Source: Corydoras sp. C115
Lineage: Eukaryota > Chordata > Actinopteri > Siluriformes > Callichthyidae
Direction of reading: 5' to 3'
DNA: 64,000 nucleotides
NCBI GenBank assembly: GCA_019802505.1
Contig: JAFMOC010000037.1
Coordinates: 5,250,001 to 5,314,000, forward strand
Part shown: positions 47,022 to 59,744 of the stretch, in pieces
Numbering within the stretch: the first letter of the stretch is position 1
How the letters are laid out: every line of letters starts with the position of its first letter
Program-made: the position numbers and the translations under genes
The notes under the pieces: model-generated
Database searches by the model: none
What the model saw: only the letters and a program-made list of their open reading frames with translations
What the model was told of the DNA's origin: nothing

Positions 47022-49223
47022 TTAATCCATACGAATCTTCTGATTGGTCATCCTGTATATGATGCTGTCATAACCTGGATCCATGTTCCACAGATTGTAG
47101 GAGATGACAATGACGGCCAGAGCCAACAGGATCATAAGCCACAGCACAATGTTAAACACCACAGCATACTCAAAGTTGTACTTGTAGGCCAGGTTGTATG
47201 GGCTTCCTGGGTTACTCTGCAAAATCCATAAAATTTATTTTAATTCAAAATTTAGTTTTTTTTTAAAAGCAGCATAACACCTACTCGTTTTTAGTGATCA
47301 CACACTGTATGTATTGTATTTATTTACATTATATAGATGTATATAAAATATGCAACAAGTAACTAATAACTAGTAACTTATAGCAGCTGGATAAATTAGT
47401 AAAAAATGTATATATTAATCTATGAGTGAGTATATATCACTTATATATGAGTGATTTGGACTGAAACAGTGACAATAAAAAGTTTATAATTAAGTAACAT
47501 GCAAAATAGTTACAGATTACGTATTTTTGATAGTAAAAGATATTTGCTGCACAATGTACAAAACTGGTGTGCACAGTGTCTGTAATGAAGCATAAGAGAT
47601 CAATAAATGAAGTACAGTTGTGATTGTCATGCAAAAACAAAATCAATGCTATTTAAAGTGCAGCAGCTGATTCAGATAAATAATTTATTTGCTGCACAAA
47701 ATAAGTGTACAGTAAATGAAATGAAAATTTACTAAATTATTTTAATACAAATGGCGACCTCTTGTGGACGATGATATGTAAGGCAGTTCTCGTCTAAATT
47801 TAGATTCTATTTAGAGTGTGGGTGGGTTATTAATAATATATATATATATAAAATAATTAATATATATAATATTAATATATTAATAATATATAAAAAAAAA
47901 ATAATAATAATAATAATAATTAATATTTTTTTGTAACTCACCAGTGCAACCACACATTAGTGTGACAACTATAAGATAAGAAGCAGCGATCTTTGAATTA
48001 TAGAACATACTCTTTTCATATGGGACATCCCTTAATATAACTCGTAACTGCTAAGGTTTCTGTGTTTGTGTTGCTGTATCTGCTTTGTCATGGTACTTAA
48101 GGGTTTCTCGCAAATCTGTAATTGTAGTTCACTTACAATCTGCTTGGACTCCAAGATGGACCTAGACTTTCGGGTTAGAGGAGCCTCAAACGTCTTAATG
48201 GTCACCACTTCCACCAGAGCATTGCTGCTGTAAACGCTAAAGACATCGTCGGCAAACTGAAACAAATGAGGGATATAATTAGAAGCATCCAAAAGATTCC
48301 AAACATAAATCTCTCTCTATCTCTCTCTCCCTCTGAAGATAAACCTCTGTTTATTTTGATAACCTGTACAATCTGAAACAAGGTCAAGTTTTTATCTAGA
48401 TACACTTTTCAGATTCTTACTTTCTGAAGTGCTGCTGTCAGAATCTCTCTGGCATCCTGGAACTGGGGTGAGTCTATGCCATAGCGACGGGCAAGTTCCT
48501 CCATGCCAGCCAGCTCCAGAGAGAACAGGTCAGGTGCACGGTCCTTAGCCAAATGTTTATGCCTCAGTAGCTACAGATGGAAAGAGGGAAGAGGCATTGT
48601 AACTTATTTTAGAACAAAACATTTGGCCTTAAAATGTATTAAATGATAACTATTAGATATAGTCAAAGTAACTGCTGCAAGATGTAAAGACTTCATGGAC
48701 ATATTATATTCTCTGGTGCTTATTTCTAGTATCCCCGCTTAAAGGTTTAGCGCATAGAGTCAACCATGATACAGCCCCATGGAGCAACGAGGGTCAACTG
48801 ATTTGCTCGAGCGCCCACATTAGTAACTAAAGCTGGACTGAACCCAACCTTTAGACCAGATTCAAAACTCTAAACACCTCCCTGTAAACTGTAGGTTTCC
48901 ACAACAACAGTTTAGAGAAGGTCCTTTGCTGTTCCAGCATGACATGCCACCATGCTTCTTAACCATCTAAACATTATGTCTCAAATTTGATGTAGAGAAT
49001 AAACACAAAGCATGTAAACATGTCTATTCCAAAATGGTACACTGTCATAAAGCGCTTTATTCGGCGGTGGCAGCTGAACTTACCAATGCGGAGATGTCAT
49101 GCAATACTTGAATCTCAGAAAGGAACAGCAAATCAGCCTAGATAAGATAAAAAGAAAAAACACACAGATCTGTTAAAAATACACCAGGAAAAAGGAAAAA
49201 ATTACTTTTAAAAAGGGGCAGCC

Positions 49224-49267
<44 letters not shown>

Positions 49268-52200
49268 CAACATATGCAAAATTTTACTAATATTTATTAA
49301 ACCTTACAACCTGACACTAATTTTATATTCTACAAGGAAGGTCAAATTTAAAATATGTAACAAAAACGTTATAATGGTTTAACAGTAAGGAAAGTTTTTT
49401 TATTTAATTTTTTTATTTTGCATAACTAGGACATTACACAGGTCTATGGTATACATTCAGCATATTCTGTGGAAGGGCATACAAACATAAAACCGATTGT
49501 TTTTTTTTATTATGTGTAAAATGTGTCTGTCTATATTTATTAGATGTATCAGTTGATATTTATGCAATACATGTAGTTTTAGATCCATGTGTAGTATAGA
49601 TGTGTTACAGTAATAATATCCATCTGTTCAAGCTGTGAACGCTGGTATTGTTTGTTGTTGAGTTTCTCCTCTTATATGTTCCCTAGTAGATTTTAAGTAT
49701 TTACAAACATTGACAGGCCTAATGCCGGTCTTCTGCAATTATGGCAGTAATCCCAATAACTCAGCATGAAGAAACAATGGACTTCAACCAAAATATACCA
49801 TTTGGAGATTTCTGTTTCTTTATTATTTAGAAAATGATATTTCAGAGATTATAGGTTGTCATCTTCCAAAAATAAAAGTGGAAAAAAGTCAATACAGCAA
49901 ACCTAAATAAGCTGATGAAAACCAAAAACTTTAACATTAAAGACCCAGACCCTCAATTTCATTTCTATTCTCTCACTTTCTCCTCCATCTGTCTTCTTCT
50001 TGTATTTATTGATCCACCGTAAAAATTAAATCTCACTCTGCTGTGAACAGTCTGTTATGATAATGCTAAATGCCTAATTAGTGTGCTGATACCCCACACC
50101 CAACAGAGCCCCAAAGGGCTTTTAGCAGTGAGCAATATTATACGATTTGATGCCTACTGACTCTTACAGCTGTTGTGTACAGTATATGATATGCTCAGTT
50201 TGGGCTGTATATAGAAAATTCAATACAAAATGCACTTTATGATAATTTAAAGGTAAAGGGTGGTAAAGTGAAAATACATTTAATATATTTTAGAGATCAT
50301 TCACAAAAGGAGGAAAACAGTAAGCTTGGCTGTAGGGGTAAGCTGCAATATTTGCTGATTCGACGTTTCGATTCGGAGAACCGTAGTCGACTATGAACCT
50401 CATAGTCGAATGTACCATTTTGACCACATGGGGGTGCCCATGGCTGCTGCTAAGCATTAGTTTTTACATGAAATGTCTTTGTTTTCGTTATATATATAGC
50501 CTTTTGTCAAATAAAATCATCCTAATTTCTGTTAATATTTTTTTTAAATGATGTGTGCGCTTTAACAATATAAAATATATAACAAAATATAAAAAAATAT
50601 ATTTTTTTAAAACCACGCTTATAGCGCCATCTTGTGGTGAAGTTTTAACTGATTCGACTATCAGTTGACTATAGGGAAAATCTGACGAATCAGATTCGAC
50701 TACGAAAATCCTTAGTTGAAGACACCCCTACTTGCCTGCATAAAAAAGACATTAACAGTATATCGTCCACAATTCTATGTCACATGCCAGGACAGAAGTG
50801 AAGAATGGATTAAAATAAAACACGGTTGGCCGGTGTAGCGGCATCATGCCAGATTCCTTTTGCCGCTACAAACTCTCTTCATCTTGTAGGTCTTCACCGT
50901 CTTATATAGGCTGTACACAAGCACTAGTAGGATGCTAAATACCTCTAACTACTATAGTTCCCACAGTTCCACAACCCACAAGCATCATCCATCCCACTAT
51001 GGCCTAGTCACATTGGTTTAGAGACGTTTCATTTTGTCAGACATGTAACATTATAATCCTGTTAGTGGCTAAACAAGAGGTTGACGCTGATACATAAGTA
51101 AATCATTAGTAGACAGTAAACAGGCGGTTTACATGGTCTAGAGCTGATGAGCCAAACAGACAAATTGCGTGTAATTTCACCATGTCTCATCCTGGGAATA
51201 ACCTGGTGTCAGATTTTCTAAGATCATCCGACTTGTTTCTGCACATAAATCCGCAGGAAAAAAGGCTTATGGGAGAAAGGATAAAGAAATTTCTGGATGC
51301 ATGATACCTCACTGTTTCTGCTCAGAGAGTTGAGCGGGAGCGAGCGCAGGATGGATCCCTCCTGAGAGAGACGACTGCGGATCTGCTGCAGCGTGACGGG
51401 CAAATCCTCAAACACAGTGTTGGCCATGCCCATCATATAAAGTCTCTACAGAGAGCAACAAAAACACAATCAAAGTAACAATAAATAACAAACACAAAGT
51501 CCTATGGTCACTGCAAAGCATCTTATACCATTCAGATGTGATTATAGGTTTTATAAAAGGTACATGTGTTGATAGTAAATAAAACAATAATAGAGGGCAA
51601 ACCTTTTATCTTCAAAATCAGTAATATGGTAAAAAAAAACAATAATAAAAATAATAATAATAATAATCATATTGATTTTGAAGACCTATGAAGTATTGTT
51701 TTTTTTTTTTATCTTGGGTGTTTTGATCAACCATTAAATGATTTAACTTACTAAAGCTATCATATAAAACAAAAATAAACAGGAAACAAACAGAGTTTCT
51801 CAATAATCTCCTGGAACTGAGGTGACTCAATATTTCATGACTCTTACTCAGAGAGTCATTTCCAGTCTCTACTTTTTTTCATAGCTTCACCTCTCAAGCT
51901 TCTGGCTTCAAAGCAACACATTAAAGGGGGGGGAAGAGAGAGATGCGCAAGTATGGTCACGACATTCACCTTTATGCAGGTATGAATGTATTACCTCTTC
52001 ACTGGGGGCAAGTTGCAAGACCACAGGAGTGCTTTCAGAAAATAGACTGTGGATGGAGTTAGCAACACTGTCCAGGGTGAAGGGCACAGGCTGGGAAAGA
52101 AGAACAAGCGCATAAGACAGAGAGAAGAGGAGGAACATAAGCTTTGCTTCTGTAAAATAGGAGAAGTTTAACATTAGCCGCAGATGCAATGGAAACCCCC

Positions 52201-54971
52201 AAACTAGGCAAGATAACAATCTCACGTCTTCAAACAGTAGATTTTATCATGTGGATACAACATGATGAGACTTTCCAAAAGCTGTTGTCAATAATTATAT
52301 AATTGTGTAAAATGTATCTGAATGCTACAGCATTTTAATTAAACAATAATTAGAAGTGTGAGTATATACGGTTGCACAATATTTTGTTTTAGGAGATATC
52401 AAAATGTGTGCTTTTTCACAATTCTCACAGCACAGAATGTGCATTCTCAAATATTTTCTTTTCAAAAGAGTCTCATCTACAATTTTTTAAAAATAATTTT
52501 ACCTATAAGCCAGACGATTCCTTTATTAGAATCACTCCAATTTCCCCAGTATCATGCGGATTTATAGTATCCATTATTAGTAAATTAAACAAAAGTACAG
52601 TTATCAGTTAATAAAGTATTATTATCGAATCTGTAATCAAACAAAACCCAGATTTGATATTTCATATATAAATATATCGAACCTAATTTCCAGCAAAAAA
52701 AATGGCAAAAAAGGTTGTGATGCTGACATGAAATGATATTAATATTTTTTTAAAAAGAGGCTTACATTTTCCACTGGATAAGAGGATGTATTAGAGGGCA
52801 AATCCAATGTAGAGACCCCCCGCACAGCAATGAGAGCGTTAGCACGAGGACGCTGGAACAGAGAACCTGCTGAAAGGCCGGGCCATTCCAGATCCTGCAT
52901 GAAAAAGAAAAGTGATAGTAATCTATTGTGCCTAATTGAGCTTGCACATGGAGGAATCAGTCCTCTACATTTAACCAATCTGTGCAGTAAAACACACCCA
53001 AACACACAGAGTGAAGTGAGCACATGTCTTCAGAGCAGTGAGCAGCCCTGCACACAGCACCCAGGGAGCAATTGGGGTTAGGTGGCTAACTAATCAGAAG
53101 AAATCTTCTAATATTACTACAACACGTGACAGAAGGAAACCACAACTTCATGCAAATCTCTGAACAATCAGCACCTACAGCAGCTTCAATATCTTTATCA
53201 ACAAATTTCAAAATCTAGCTAAGCATTGATATATGCACTCAAAATAAAGCAGTTTGAATAAAACCATCAACACCAATCATTAAAAACCCAGCCTGAAAAG
53301 TATCAAAAAACACTCACCATTAACGCATCAAATCTTAACGTTAATCATTTTGGGTGATTTTAGCAGACGGTTTTATCCAAAGTGACTTACAAGTATCCCA
53401 TCTTGGTTGGGATTAGATTAACAGGGTTAAGGGCCTTGCTCAAGGACCTATATTGGTAAGGTCAGTGGACCTGGGAGTTGAACCCACAACCTTCAGATTG
53501 GTGGCCCAACACCCGAACCACTGAGCTACCACACCCACATTAAGACCTTGTGTTAATCCCGACAAAAATTGATAGATAATTACATTAAAATTCCAGTCTG
53601 AACAGTAACAATAAGCAGCTTAATTTGCTGTACCTCCTGAACAGAAAAGCCCATGGTAAGAGCCACCAGGTCGGGGATCTTCTCTCCAGATATGGGCCAG
53701 TTTCCTGACCTAAAGCTTACATACTGGGGGCTACGCAGCACAGTCAGCTCATCTCCAAACACACCTGCAAAACACATAGTTTCATATTCTTATTAATAAA
53801 AATACTATAACCAAATCGATCATACATTCGCAGAGCATAGCAAATTTAGGCTTCATATGTCAAATCAAATCAAGTTTATTTGTCACATGTGTAGTTATAC
53901 ATCAGTGAAATTCTTTTCCGACATCTAAAAATTTGGATTTGCAAAATAGTTATGCAAGAAAATAGAAATAAAATTATAGATTTACAATGTGCAAGTTGTA
54001 CATTGTGTCGGTGGCACGGTGGCTTAGTGGTTAGCACGTTCTCCTCTCAGCACTAGGGATTCCCGGTTCGAATCCCCAACTGGGTGGAGTTTCCATGTTC
54101 TCTGCGTGTCCACGTGGGTTTCCTCCGGGTTCTCCTGTTTCCTCCCACAGTCCAAATAACATGGATCAAGTCAATTGAGTTCTCCAAATTGCCCCATATA
54201 GAGTGTGTTTTTGTGCTTGTCTGTGTGTGTGAATGTGTGCCCAGCGATAGATTGGCACCCTGTCCTGGATGTATCTGCCCAGCGCCCGAAACATTCTCCC
54301 TTGGATGGGCATGCCCCCCCCCCCCCCCCATCTGCTTCCTTATAAGAAAATCAGAATCAGCTAATGACATTTGTCGTTAAAAACAAAAACAAACACACAC
54401 ACACACACACACACACACTTGTTTTAAATGTACGTAAAGCGGTTTAACAACAAACTTTATATTATATATTACTCAATGTGTCATATTCACGTGCATTAGT
54501 CATATGACTGCTCACAGCCCTCAGCTCCGTTAGTCACGGCATTTAAAGTCTTGACGAATGTAAATTAAAACGTTTACGTTCTTTTACTTATTAATAACTG
54601 CATCACTGAAAAAGTTATCCGAAGGTTATTTAACTCACTCATTTGATTATAATGTTTGTAACACAGCTATGTGCGCTAAAATAATACCAAATCGGATTTA
54701 CTTGACTTTAAAGTCGACTACATTATCGAGCAACGTGCGTTTATATTAACGTAGCAAAGTGCACTTGTTGAAGTAAACATCAATAATTTGGGATTAAACC
54801 CCTCAGCAGACTAGCATCCGAAGCTAACCCGGGCATTTTAATATAAATGATCGTTTCGTGAACCGTCTTTCGACATAACGCCGGTAACACGATTTAAGAA
54901 CAACAACATAACTGTTTACCTGCAAATAGACAGCCGAAAAGTGCTAATTTAATAAAAGCAAAGCGATTCAT
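47022..54971 (-). CDS. atp6ap2: ATP6AP2: prorenin receptor / V-ATPase accessory protein 2
   Basis: Complete nine-exon gene, 354 aa, against about 350 in human. Coding exons (high to low): 54971-54920, 53764-53634, 52894-52766, 52090-51995, 51445-51308, 49137-49084, 48570-48421, 48256-48137, 47216-47022; every junction is GT/AG. It is a type I membrane protein that helps assemble the V-ATPase and links to renin-angiotensin and Wnt signalling. Visible: signal peptide 1-18; GNWPISGEKIPD; LQLAPSEE; LFLSEIQVLHDIS; RHKHLAKD; a furin-type RKSR at 279-282, the known ectodomain cleavage region; a transmembrane segment at about 308-330; and the near-invariant tail NMDPGYDSIIYRMTNQ. Exon 4 is 96 nt (32 codons) and in phase, like the human exon skipped in X-linked ATP6AP2 disease. 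Introns carry a hAT element, SINE pieces and microsatellites. Polyadenylation site not determined. Confidence 0.95.
48741..48880 (-). mobile_element. SINE family 2-like, decayed, in ATP6AP2 intron 6
   Basis: GGAGCAACGAGGGTCAACTG and GCGCCCACATTAGTAACT match the family body. Confidence 0.5.
50333..50730. mobile_element. Small hAT-type MITE in ATP6AP2 intron 5
   Basis: 398 bp, TAGGGGTAAG at one end and ACACCCCTA at the other; flanking CTTGGCTG / CTTGCCTG (7/8). Subterminal GATTCGACT repeats in both orientations. No coding capacity. Confidence 0.7.
52925..53095. repeat. Third dispersed repeat family, in ATP6AP2 intron 2
   Basis: GGAGCAATTGGGGTTAGGTG and GTGAGCAGCCCTGCACACAG match 41690-41885. 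Confidence 0.5.
53346..53538 (-). mobile_element. SINE family 2 in ATP6AP2 intron 2
   Basis: TTTTAGCAGACGGTTTTATC to GAGCTACCACACCC. Confidence 0.75.
53865..53990. repeat. Dispersed repeat in ATP6AP2 intron 1
   Basis: CAAGTTTATTTGTCACATGT and CAGTGAAATTCTTTTCC, a common teleost repeat end. Confidence 0.45.
54009..54328 (+). mobile_element. SINE family 1 in ATP6AP2 intron 1, 3'-truncated at a poly-C run
   Basis: Ends at GGATGGGCATG then C(n). The same truncation occurs in the inverted copy at 59128-59436. Confidence 0.85.
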
Positions 54972-54974
54972 CTT

Positions 54975-55085
54975 TGAGTGATTCTGTCACTATTCTTCCC
55001 TTCGTCAAATCAGCTGACCTTCTCTGCGCAGTGCGTTGCGACGCAAGTCATGTGATAGGACCAGAGTCAGTCATGTGACAGGAGA
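54975..55085 (-). promoter_or_regulatory. ATP6AP2 promoter with two CLEAR/M-box-like E-boxes
   Basis: GTCATGTGAT at 55047-55056 and GTCATGTGAC at 55070-55079 lie about 75-110 bp upstream of the ATP6AP2 start codon. They differ by one or two bases from the CLEAR element GTCACGTGAC bound by TFEB/MITF factors on lysosomal and V-ATPase genes. An E-box CAGCTG is at about 55010. No TATA box is visible and the local sequence is richer in CpG than its surroundings, as expected of a housekeeping promoter. A SINE begins at 55132, which limits the proximal promoter. Confidence 0.5.
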
Positions 55086-55131
55086 AGCGCGTATGTCATC
55101 ACCAAACTACCACGGAATCAGAAGTTATTTT

Positions 55132-55559
55132 CATTCATTCATTCATTCATTATCTCCCGCTTTATCCTCTATTAGGGTCGCGGTGGGGTTCCCCATGCCC
55201 ATCCAGGGGAGAACGTCTCGGGCGCTGGGCAGATACACCCAGGACAGGGCGCCAATCCATCGCTGGGCACACACTCACACATCCAAACACACTCTATATG
55301 GGGACTGTCTGAGACCTGGGGCAATTTTGAGAATTCAATTGACTTAATCCATCATTCATTTTTTTGGACTGTTAAGGGGGAGGAAACATCGGAGAACCCA
55401 GAGGACACACTCGTATATGGGCAAATTTTGGAATTCCCAAAAACCCATGTTTTTGCAGACACGGGGAGAACATGGAAACTCCACCCAGATGGGGATTCGA
55501 ACCGGGAATCCCTAGTGCTGAGAGGCGAACGTGCTAACCACTAAGCCACCGTGCCGCCC
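55132..55559 (-). mobile_element. SINE family 1 with scrambled middle
   Basis: Both ends are normal but 55300-55460 contains duplicated and jumbled pieces of the body. Confidence 0.75.
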
Positions 55560-55569
55560 ACCAAATTTA

Positions 55570-55910
55570 ACATTCATTCATTATCTCCCGCTTTATCCTC
55601 TATTAGGGTCGCGGTGGGGTTCCCCATGCCCATCCAGGGGAGAACATCTCAGGCGCTGGGCAGATAGACCCAGGACAGGGCGCCAATCCATCGCTGAGCA
55701 CACACTCACTCACACAGACACACTCTATATGGGGCAATTTTGAGAATTCAATTGACTTGATCCATGTTTTTGGACTGTGGGAGGAAACCGGAGAACCCGG
55801 AGGAAACCCACGCGGAGAACATGGAAACTCCACCCAGATGGGATTCGAAGCCACCGGCCGACCCACGCAAATTTAACGATGCTATTACACTAAGCCACCG
55901 TGCCCGCCCA
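55570..55910 (-). mobile_element. SINE family 1, head scrambled
   Basis: Tail and body normal; after 55840 short pieces of head and flank appear out of order. Confidence 0.7.
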
Positions 55911-55919
55911 CCAAATTTA

Positions 55920-56155
55920 ACATTCATTCATTATCTAGCTTTATCCTCTATTAGGGTCGCGGTGGGGTTCCCCATGCCCATCCGGGAGAGGCTCAACGCT
56001 GGGCTAACCACTAGGGCGCTACCGTGCACACACTCCGCCAGACACTCTATTGGGGCTTTTTTGAGAATTCAATTTTTCATGTTTTTGGACTGTTTCCACA
56101 AATTCGAACGGGAATCCCTAGCGCTGAGAGGCAAAACGTTCATTCAGAAGTTATT
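55920..56155 (-). mobile_element. SINE family 1, heavily scrambled
   Basis: Recognisable blocks (TTATCCTCTATTAGGGTCGC, GGGAATCCCTAGCGCTGAGA) are separated by fragments in the wrong order. Confidence 0.6.
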
Positions 56156-56169
56156 TTCTTTTTACAAAT

Positions 56170-56530
56170 TTAACATTCATTCATTCATTCATTCATTATC
56201 TCCCGCTTTATCCTCTATTAGGGTCGCGGTGGGGTTCCCCATGCCCACCCAGGGGAGAACGTCTCGAGCGCTGGGCAGATACACCCAGGACAGGGCGCCA
56301 ATCCATCGCTGGGTACACACTCACTCACACAGACACACTCTATATGGGGCAACTTAGAGAATTCAATTGACTTGATCCATGTTTTTGGACTGTGGGAGGA
56401 AACCGGAGAACCCGGAGGAAACCCACGCAGACACGGGGAGAACATGGAAACTCCACCCAGATGGGGATTTGAACCGGGAATCCCTAGCGCTGAGAGGAGA
56501 ATGTGCTAACCACTAAGCCACCGTGCCGCC
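56170..56530 (-). mobile_element. SINE family 1, full length
   Basis: Flanked by AAATTTAACA on both sides; last unit of the array upstream of ATP6AP2. Confidence 0.88.
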
Positions 56531-56629
56531 CACCAAATTTAACATAAACTTGAATATTTTATTGCTATTGTAATATATACTTCAATATATTTTCGTGATG
56601 TGCTTAAAAATAAATGAAAACCATCTCCC

Positions 56630-56685
56630 ATTTGATAGTCGCTTTAGAAAAAAGCGTCTGCTAAATGAATAAAGGTAAATGTAAT
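56630..56685 (+). repeat. LINE/SINE tail fragment
   Basis: TCGCTTTAGAAAAAAGCGTC then TGCTAAATGAATAAAGG. Confidence 0.65.
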
Positions 56686-56844
56686 AATAATAATTCGTTA
56701 ATTACCTAAATACTAAACACAATTCTCCTAAATGGCTGTAAATCCTACATTAAAACCACTAACCTTTGGTCATTGACTTTTGTTACACCTAACGATCACA
56801 AGATCCACGGTTTGCATGTTCTCCCTATGTATGGGTGGGTTACT

Positions 56845-57135
56845 TTGGAAGCTAAGACAAACCACTTATTGTTTGTTCCACTTATTGGTGATGTTATAAG
56901 TTCCACTTACTGTAAAGATGGACTTTGTGATTCTACAATTCCAAACTGTAGTCCATCTGTGGCTCTAATGGTCAGAACCCCAATAGTAGCACCACAGAGC
57001 AGGTATTATTTGGTTGGTGTATTATTCCTATCCCAGCAGTGTCACTAAGGTGTTTAAATGAAACTACAGCAGCACTGCTGCACTAAAATCCCCTCACCAC
57101 ATCAGTGTCACTGCAAAACTGACAATAAACAATCA
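56845..57135. mobile_element. Fold-back MITE, internal fragment
   Basis: Matches the interior of the same family (CCACTTACTGTAAAGATGGA, CACCACAGAGCAGGTATTAT) but lacks the terminal repeats. Confidence 0.6.
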
Positions 57136-57431
57136 AGTTTTAAATGAATTATCAGTAGCTAAATAGTCTGCATCCTGGTTTGTTGTAAGCTTAAAATTTG
57201 TTGCATCAGTAATTAATACATTATATATAAATGTGTGATTTCTTTAGTTATTTTAATATTTTATCAATGTAATGCCAAACCATACATTTAAAAGTATCCA
57301 AATAATATAAATGAATTTGAAAAAAAATTATCAAGAGCTATTGAATTATTTATCTATTTGAAATGAGAGTAAAGCAATGTCGTTTATTTTATATAAATGA
57401 TATACATTTTTGTACAAATGAATATCTAATT

Positions 57432-57583
57432 GCCCAGCGATGGATTGGCGCCCTGTCCTGGGTCTATCTGCCCAGCGCCCGAGACGTTCTCCCCTGGATG
57501 GGCATGGGGAACCCCACCGCGACCCTAATAGAGGATAAAGCGGGAGATAATGAATGAATGAATGAATGAATGAATGAATGAAT
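57432..57583 (+). mobile_element. SINE family 1, 5'-truncated
   Basis: Begins inside the body at GCCCAGCGATGG; flanked by GAATATCTAATT on both sides, so it inserted as a truncated copy. Confidence 0.85.
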
Positions 57584-57727
57584 ATCTAATTTTTTCACTT
57601 TACCGAGTTTACAGTGATGTGAACATTGGTGATATGTCGCCCCCTGGCGGATCCTATTTTAACGTCACTCAGTTGTACTCGTTTGGATGGCGTTTGATGA
57701 AGTGAGAAACAATGGTAGCGTTTAAAT

Positions 57728-58626
57728 CAGGGGTGCTCAATACCGGTCGATCGCGAAAAGGTGTCAGGTCGATCGCGATGGAGGTTTGAGAAAAGCTTTT
57801 TTTACAGCACAATATCTGAAGCGCTTATACACACACGCGCACACATTCACACACAATGTGATTCATTCTGAATCGCGATCTCTATCTCTGCCCCCCCCCC
57901 GTCTCTCTCGCTGTTCCAAAACCGGCACCTGGCCACGCCCCCGTGCCTAAATCCAAAGCACAGCCTCGAGAATCATCTACATTAGATTCCGTTTTATATT
58001 TTTACACTTTATTTGACTGACAAGACGAGTGAAGGACTTTGCTCCAAAAGAACTAAAATGTTCCACTTTAATTTCGAGTGGCTGGAGTTTGCATGTTCTC
58101 CCAGTGTCCACGTGGTTATCCTCCAGTTTCTCCGGTTTCTTCCCACAGTCCAAAAACATGGATCAAGGTCAATTGAATTCTCCAAATTGCCCCATATAGA
58201 GTGTGAGTGTGAGTGAGTGTGTGCCCAACGATAGATTGCCCCCCTGTCCTGGGTGTATCTGCCCAGCGACCGAAACGTTCTCCCCTGGATGGGCATGGGG
58301 AACCCCCCCACGACCCTAATAGAGGATAAAGCTGAAGATAATGGATGGATGGATGGATGTTTGGGGAAATGCAGGTTACAGTGATTGTTTTACATTTGTG
58401 CTGTATACTGTGTGTTTGGGTTTAACTAAAATCAGGTTTTCTCCGTGCTATTTGCTGGAATGTGTTTAATAAAAGAGCAATTTTAACAGATTCGACAATA
58501 CTAACATGATGTGCGTAAACAGGTTTCAATATAAAAGCCTAAAAAATAGAGATTGACCCCGGTAGATCTCGATGACCTGTCCAATGGAAAAGTAGATCTC
58601 GGGCCAGAAAAGTGTGGGCACCCCTG
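57728..58626. mobile_element. Non-autonomous hAT element, copy 2
   Basis: CAGGGGTGCTCA to GGGCACCCCTG, flanked by GTTTAAAT and GTTGAAAT (7 of 8 bases). Inverse orientation to copy 1. Carries a SINE at the same internal position, so the SINE was aboard before both copies moved. Confidence 0.8.
58083..58357 (+). mobile_element. SINE family 1 inside hAT copy 2, head missing
   Basis: Begins at GGAGTTTGCATGTTC; (GGAT)n tail joins the hAT sequence at the same point as in copy 1. Confidence 0.85.
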
Positions 58627-58785
58627 GTTGAAATCAATATCGTATCAAATTCTGTGTTTTAAATGAAACATGATCTGATGATTACCATATATTGATCTAC
58701 AGACATCCTACAACAAGGTTTGTCGTTACAGCTTTGTCGTTACAGGTTTTTTTTTTTTTTTTTTTACTTTTACACACACCATCCA

Positions 58786-58913
58786 TCCATTATCTTCCAC
58801 TTTATCCTATATTAGGGTCGTGTGGGGGGGGGGGGGGTTTCCCCATGCCCATCCAGGGGAGAACGTTTCGGGCACTGGGCAGATACACCCAGAACAGGGC
58901 GCCAACCTATCTG
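58786..58913 (-). mobile_element. SINE family 1, 3' part only
   Basis: Breaks off at GCGCCAACCTATC where the inverted copy of ATP6AP2 intron-1 DNA begins. Confidence 0.8.
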
Positions 58914-58915
58914 CC

Positions 58916-59436
58916 GTGACCAACGGAGCTGAGGGCTGTGAGCAGTCATATGACTGATGCACGTGAATATGACACATTGTATACTATATAATATAAAGTT
59001 TGTTGTTAAACCGCTTTACATACATTTAAAACAAATGTGTGTGTGTGTGTGTGTGTGTGTTTTTTTTTTTTTTAATGACAAATGTCATTAGCTGATTCTG
59101 ATTTTCTTATAAGGAAGCAGATGTGGGGGGTCCCCCATGCCCATCCAGGGGAGAATGTTTCGGGCGCTGGGCAGATACATCCAGGACAGGGTGCCAATCT
59201 ATCGCTGGGCACACATACACACACACAGACAAGCACAAAAACACACTCTATATGGGGCAATTTGGAGAACTCAATTGACTTGATCCATTTCCAGTTTTTG
59301 GACTGTGTGAGGAAACCAGAGAACCCGGAGGAAACCCACGCTGACACAGGGAGAACATGGAAACTCCACTCAGATGGGGATCCGAACCGGGAATCCCTAG
59401 TGCTGAGAGGCGAACGTGCTAACCACTAAGCCACTT
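58916..59436 (-). repeat. Inverted copy of ATP6AP2 intron-1 segment (54009-54540) with its SINE
   Basis: Unique sequence CGGAGCTGAGGGCTGTGAGC and GGAAGCAGATG, a (GT)n tract and a truncated SINE all match the reverse complement of 54009-54540. Confidence 0.88.
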
Positions 59437-59744
59437 ACACACAACATAGGTTTCTAAATTTAAAAAGACAAACCGTGATGAACACATATATTTAGGATAT
59501 TTGTTTGTAAAGGAAGATTTTGCGTTAACATATTTTCCCATCGAGGATAAACAGCCGATGTTTGGATTTAAAACTGAGGAGAACATGCAAACTCCACACA
59601 GAAAAGGTCTTGTCCTAACTATCAAGGAATCGAACAGAGCACCTATGTGATGTAAGGGGGGGGAAATTGAATCACTATGTCATAAGGTTTACTTAAACAT
59701 TTTTCAATTAAAATGTACACTGTAGAGCAACGATTCAGGTTCGG

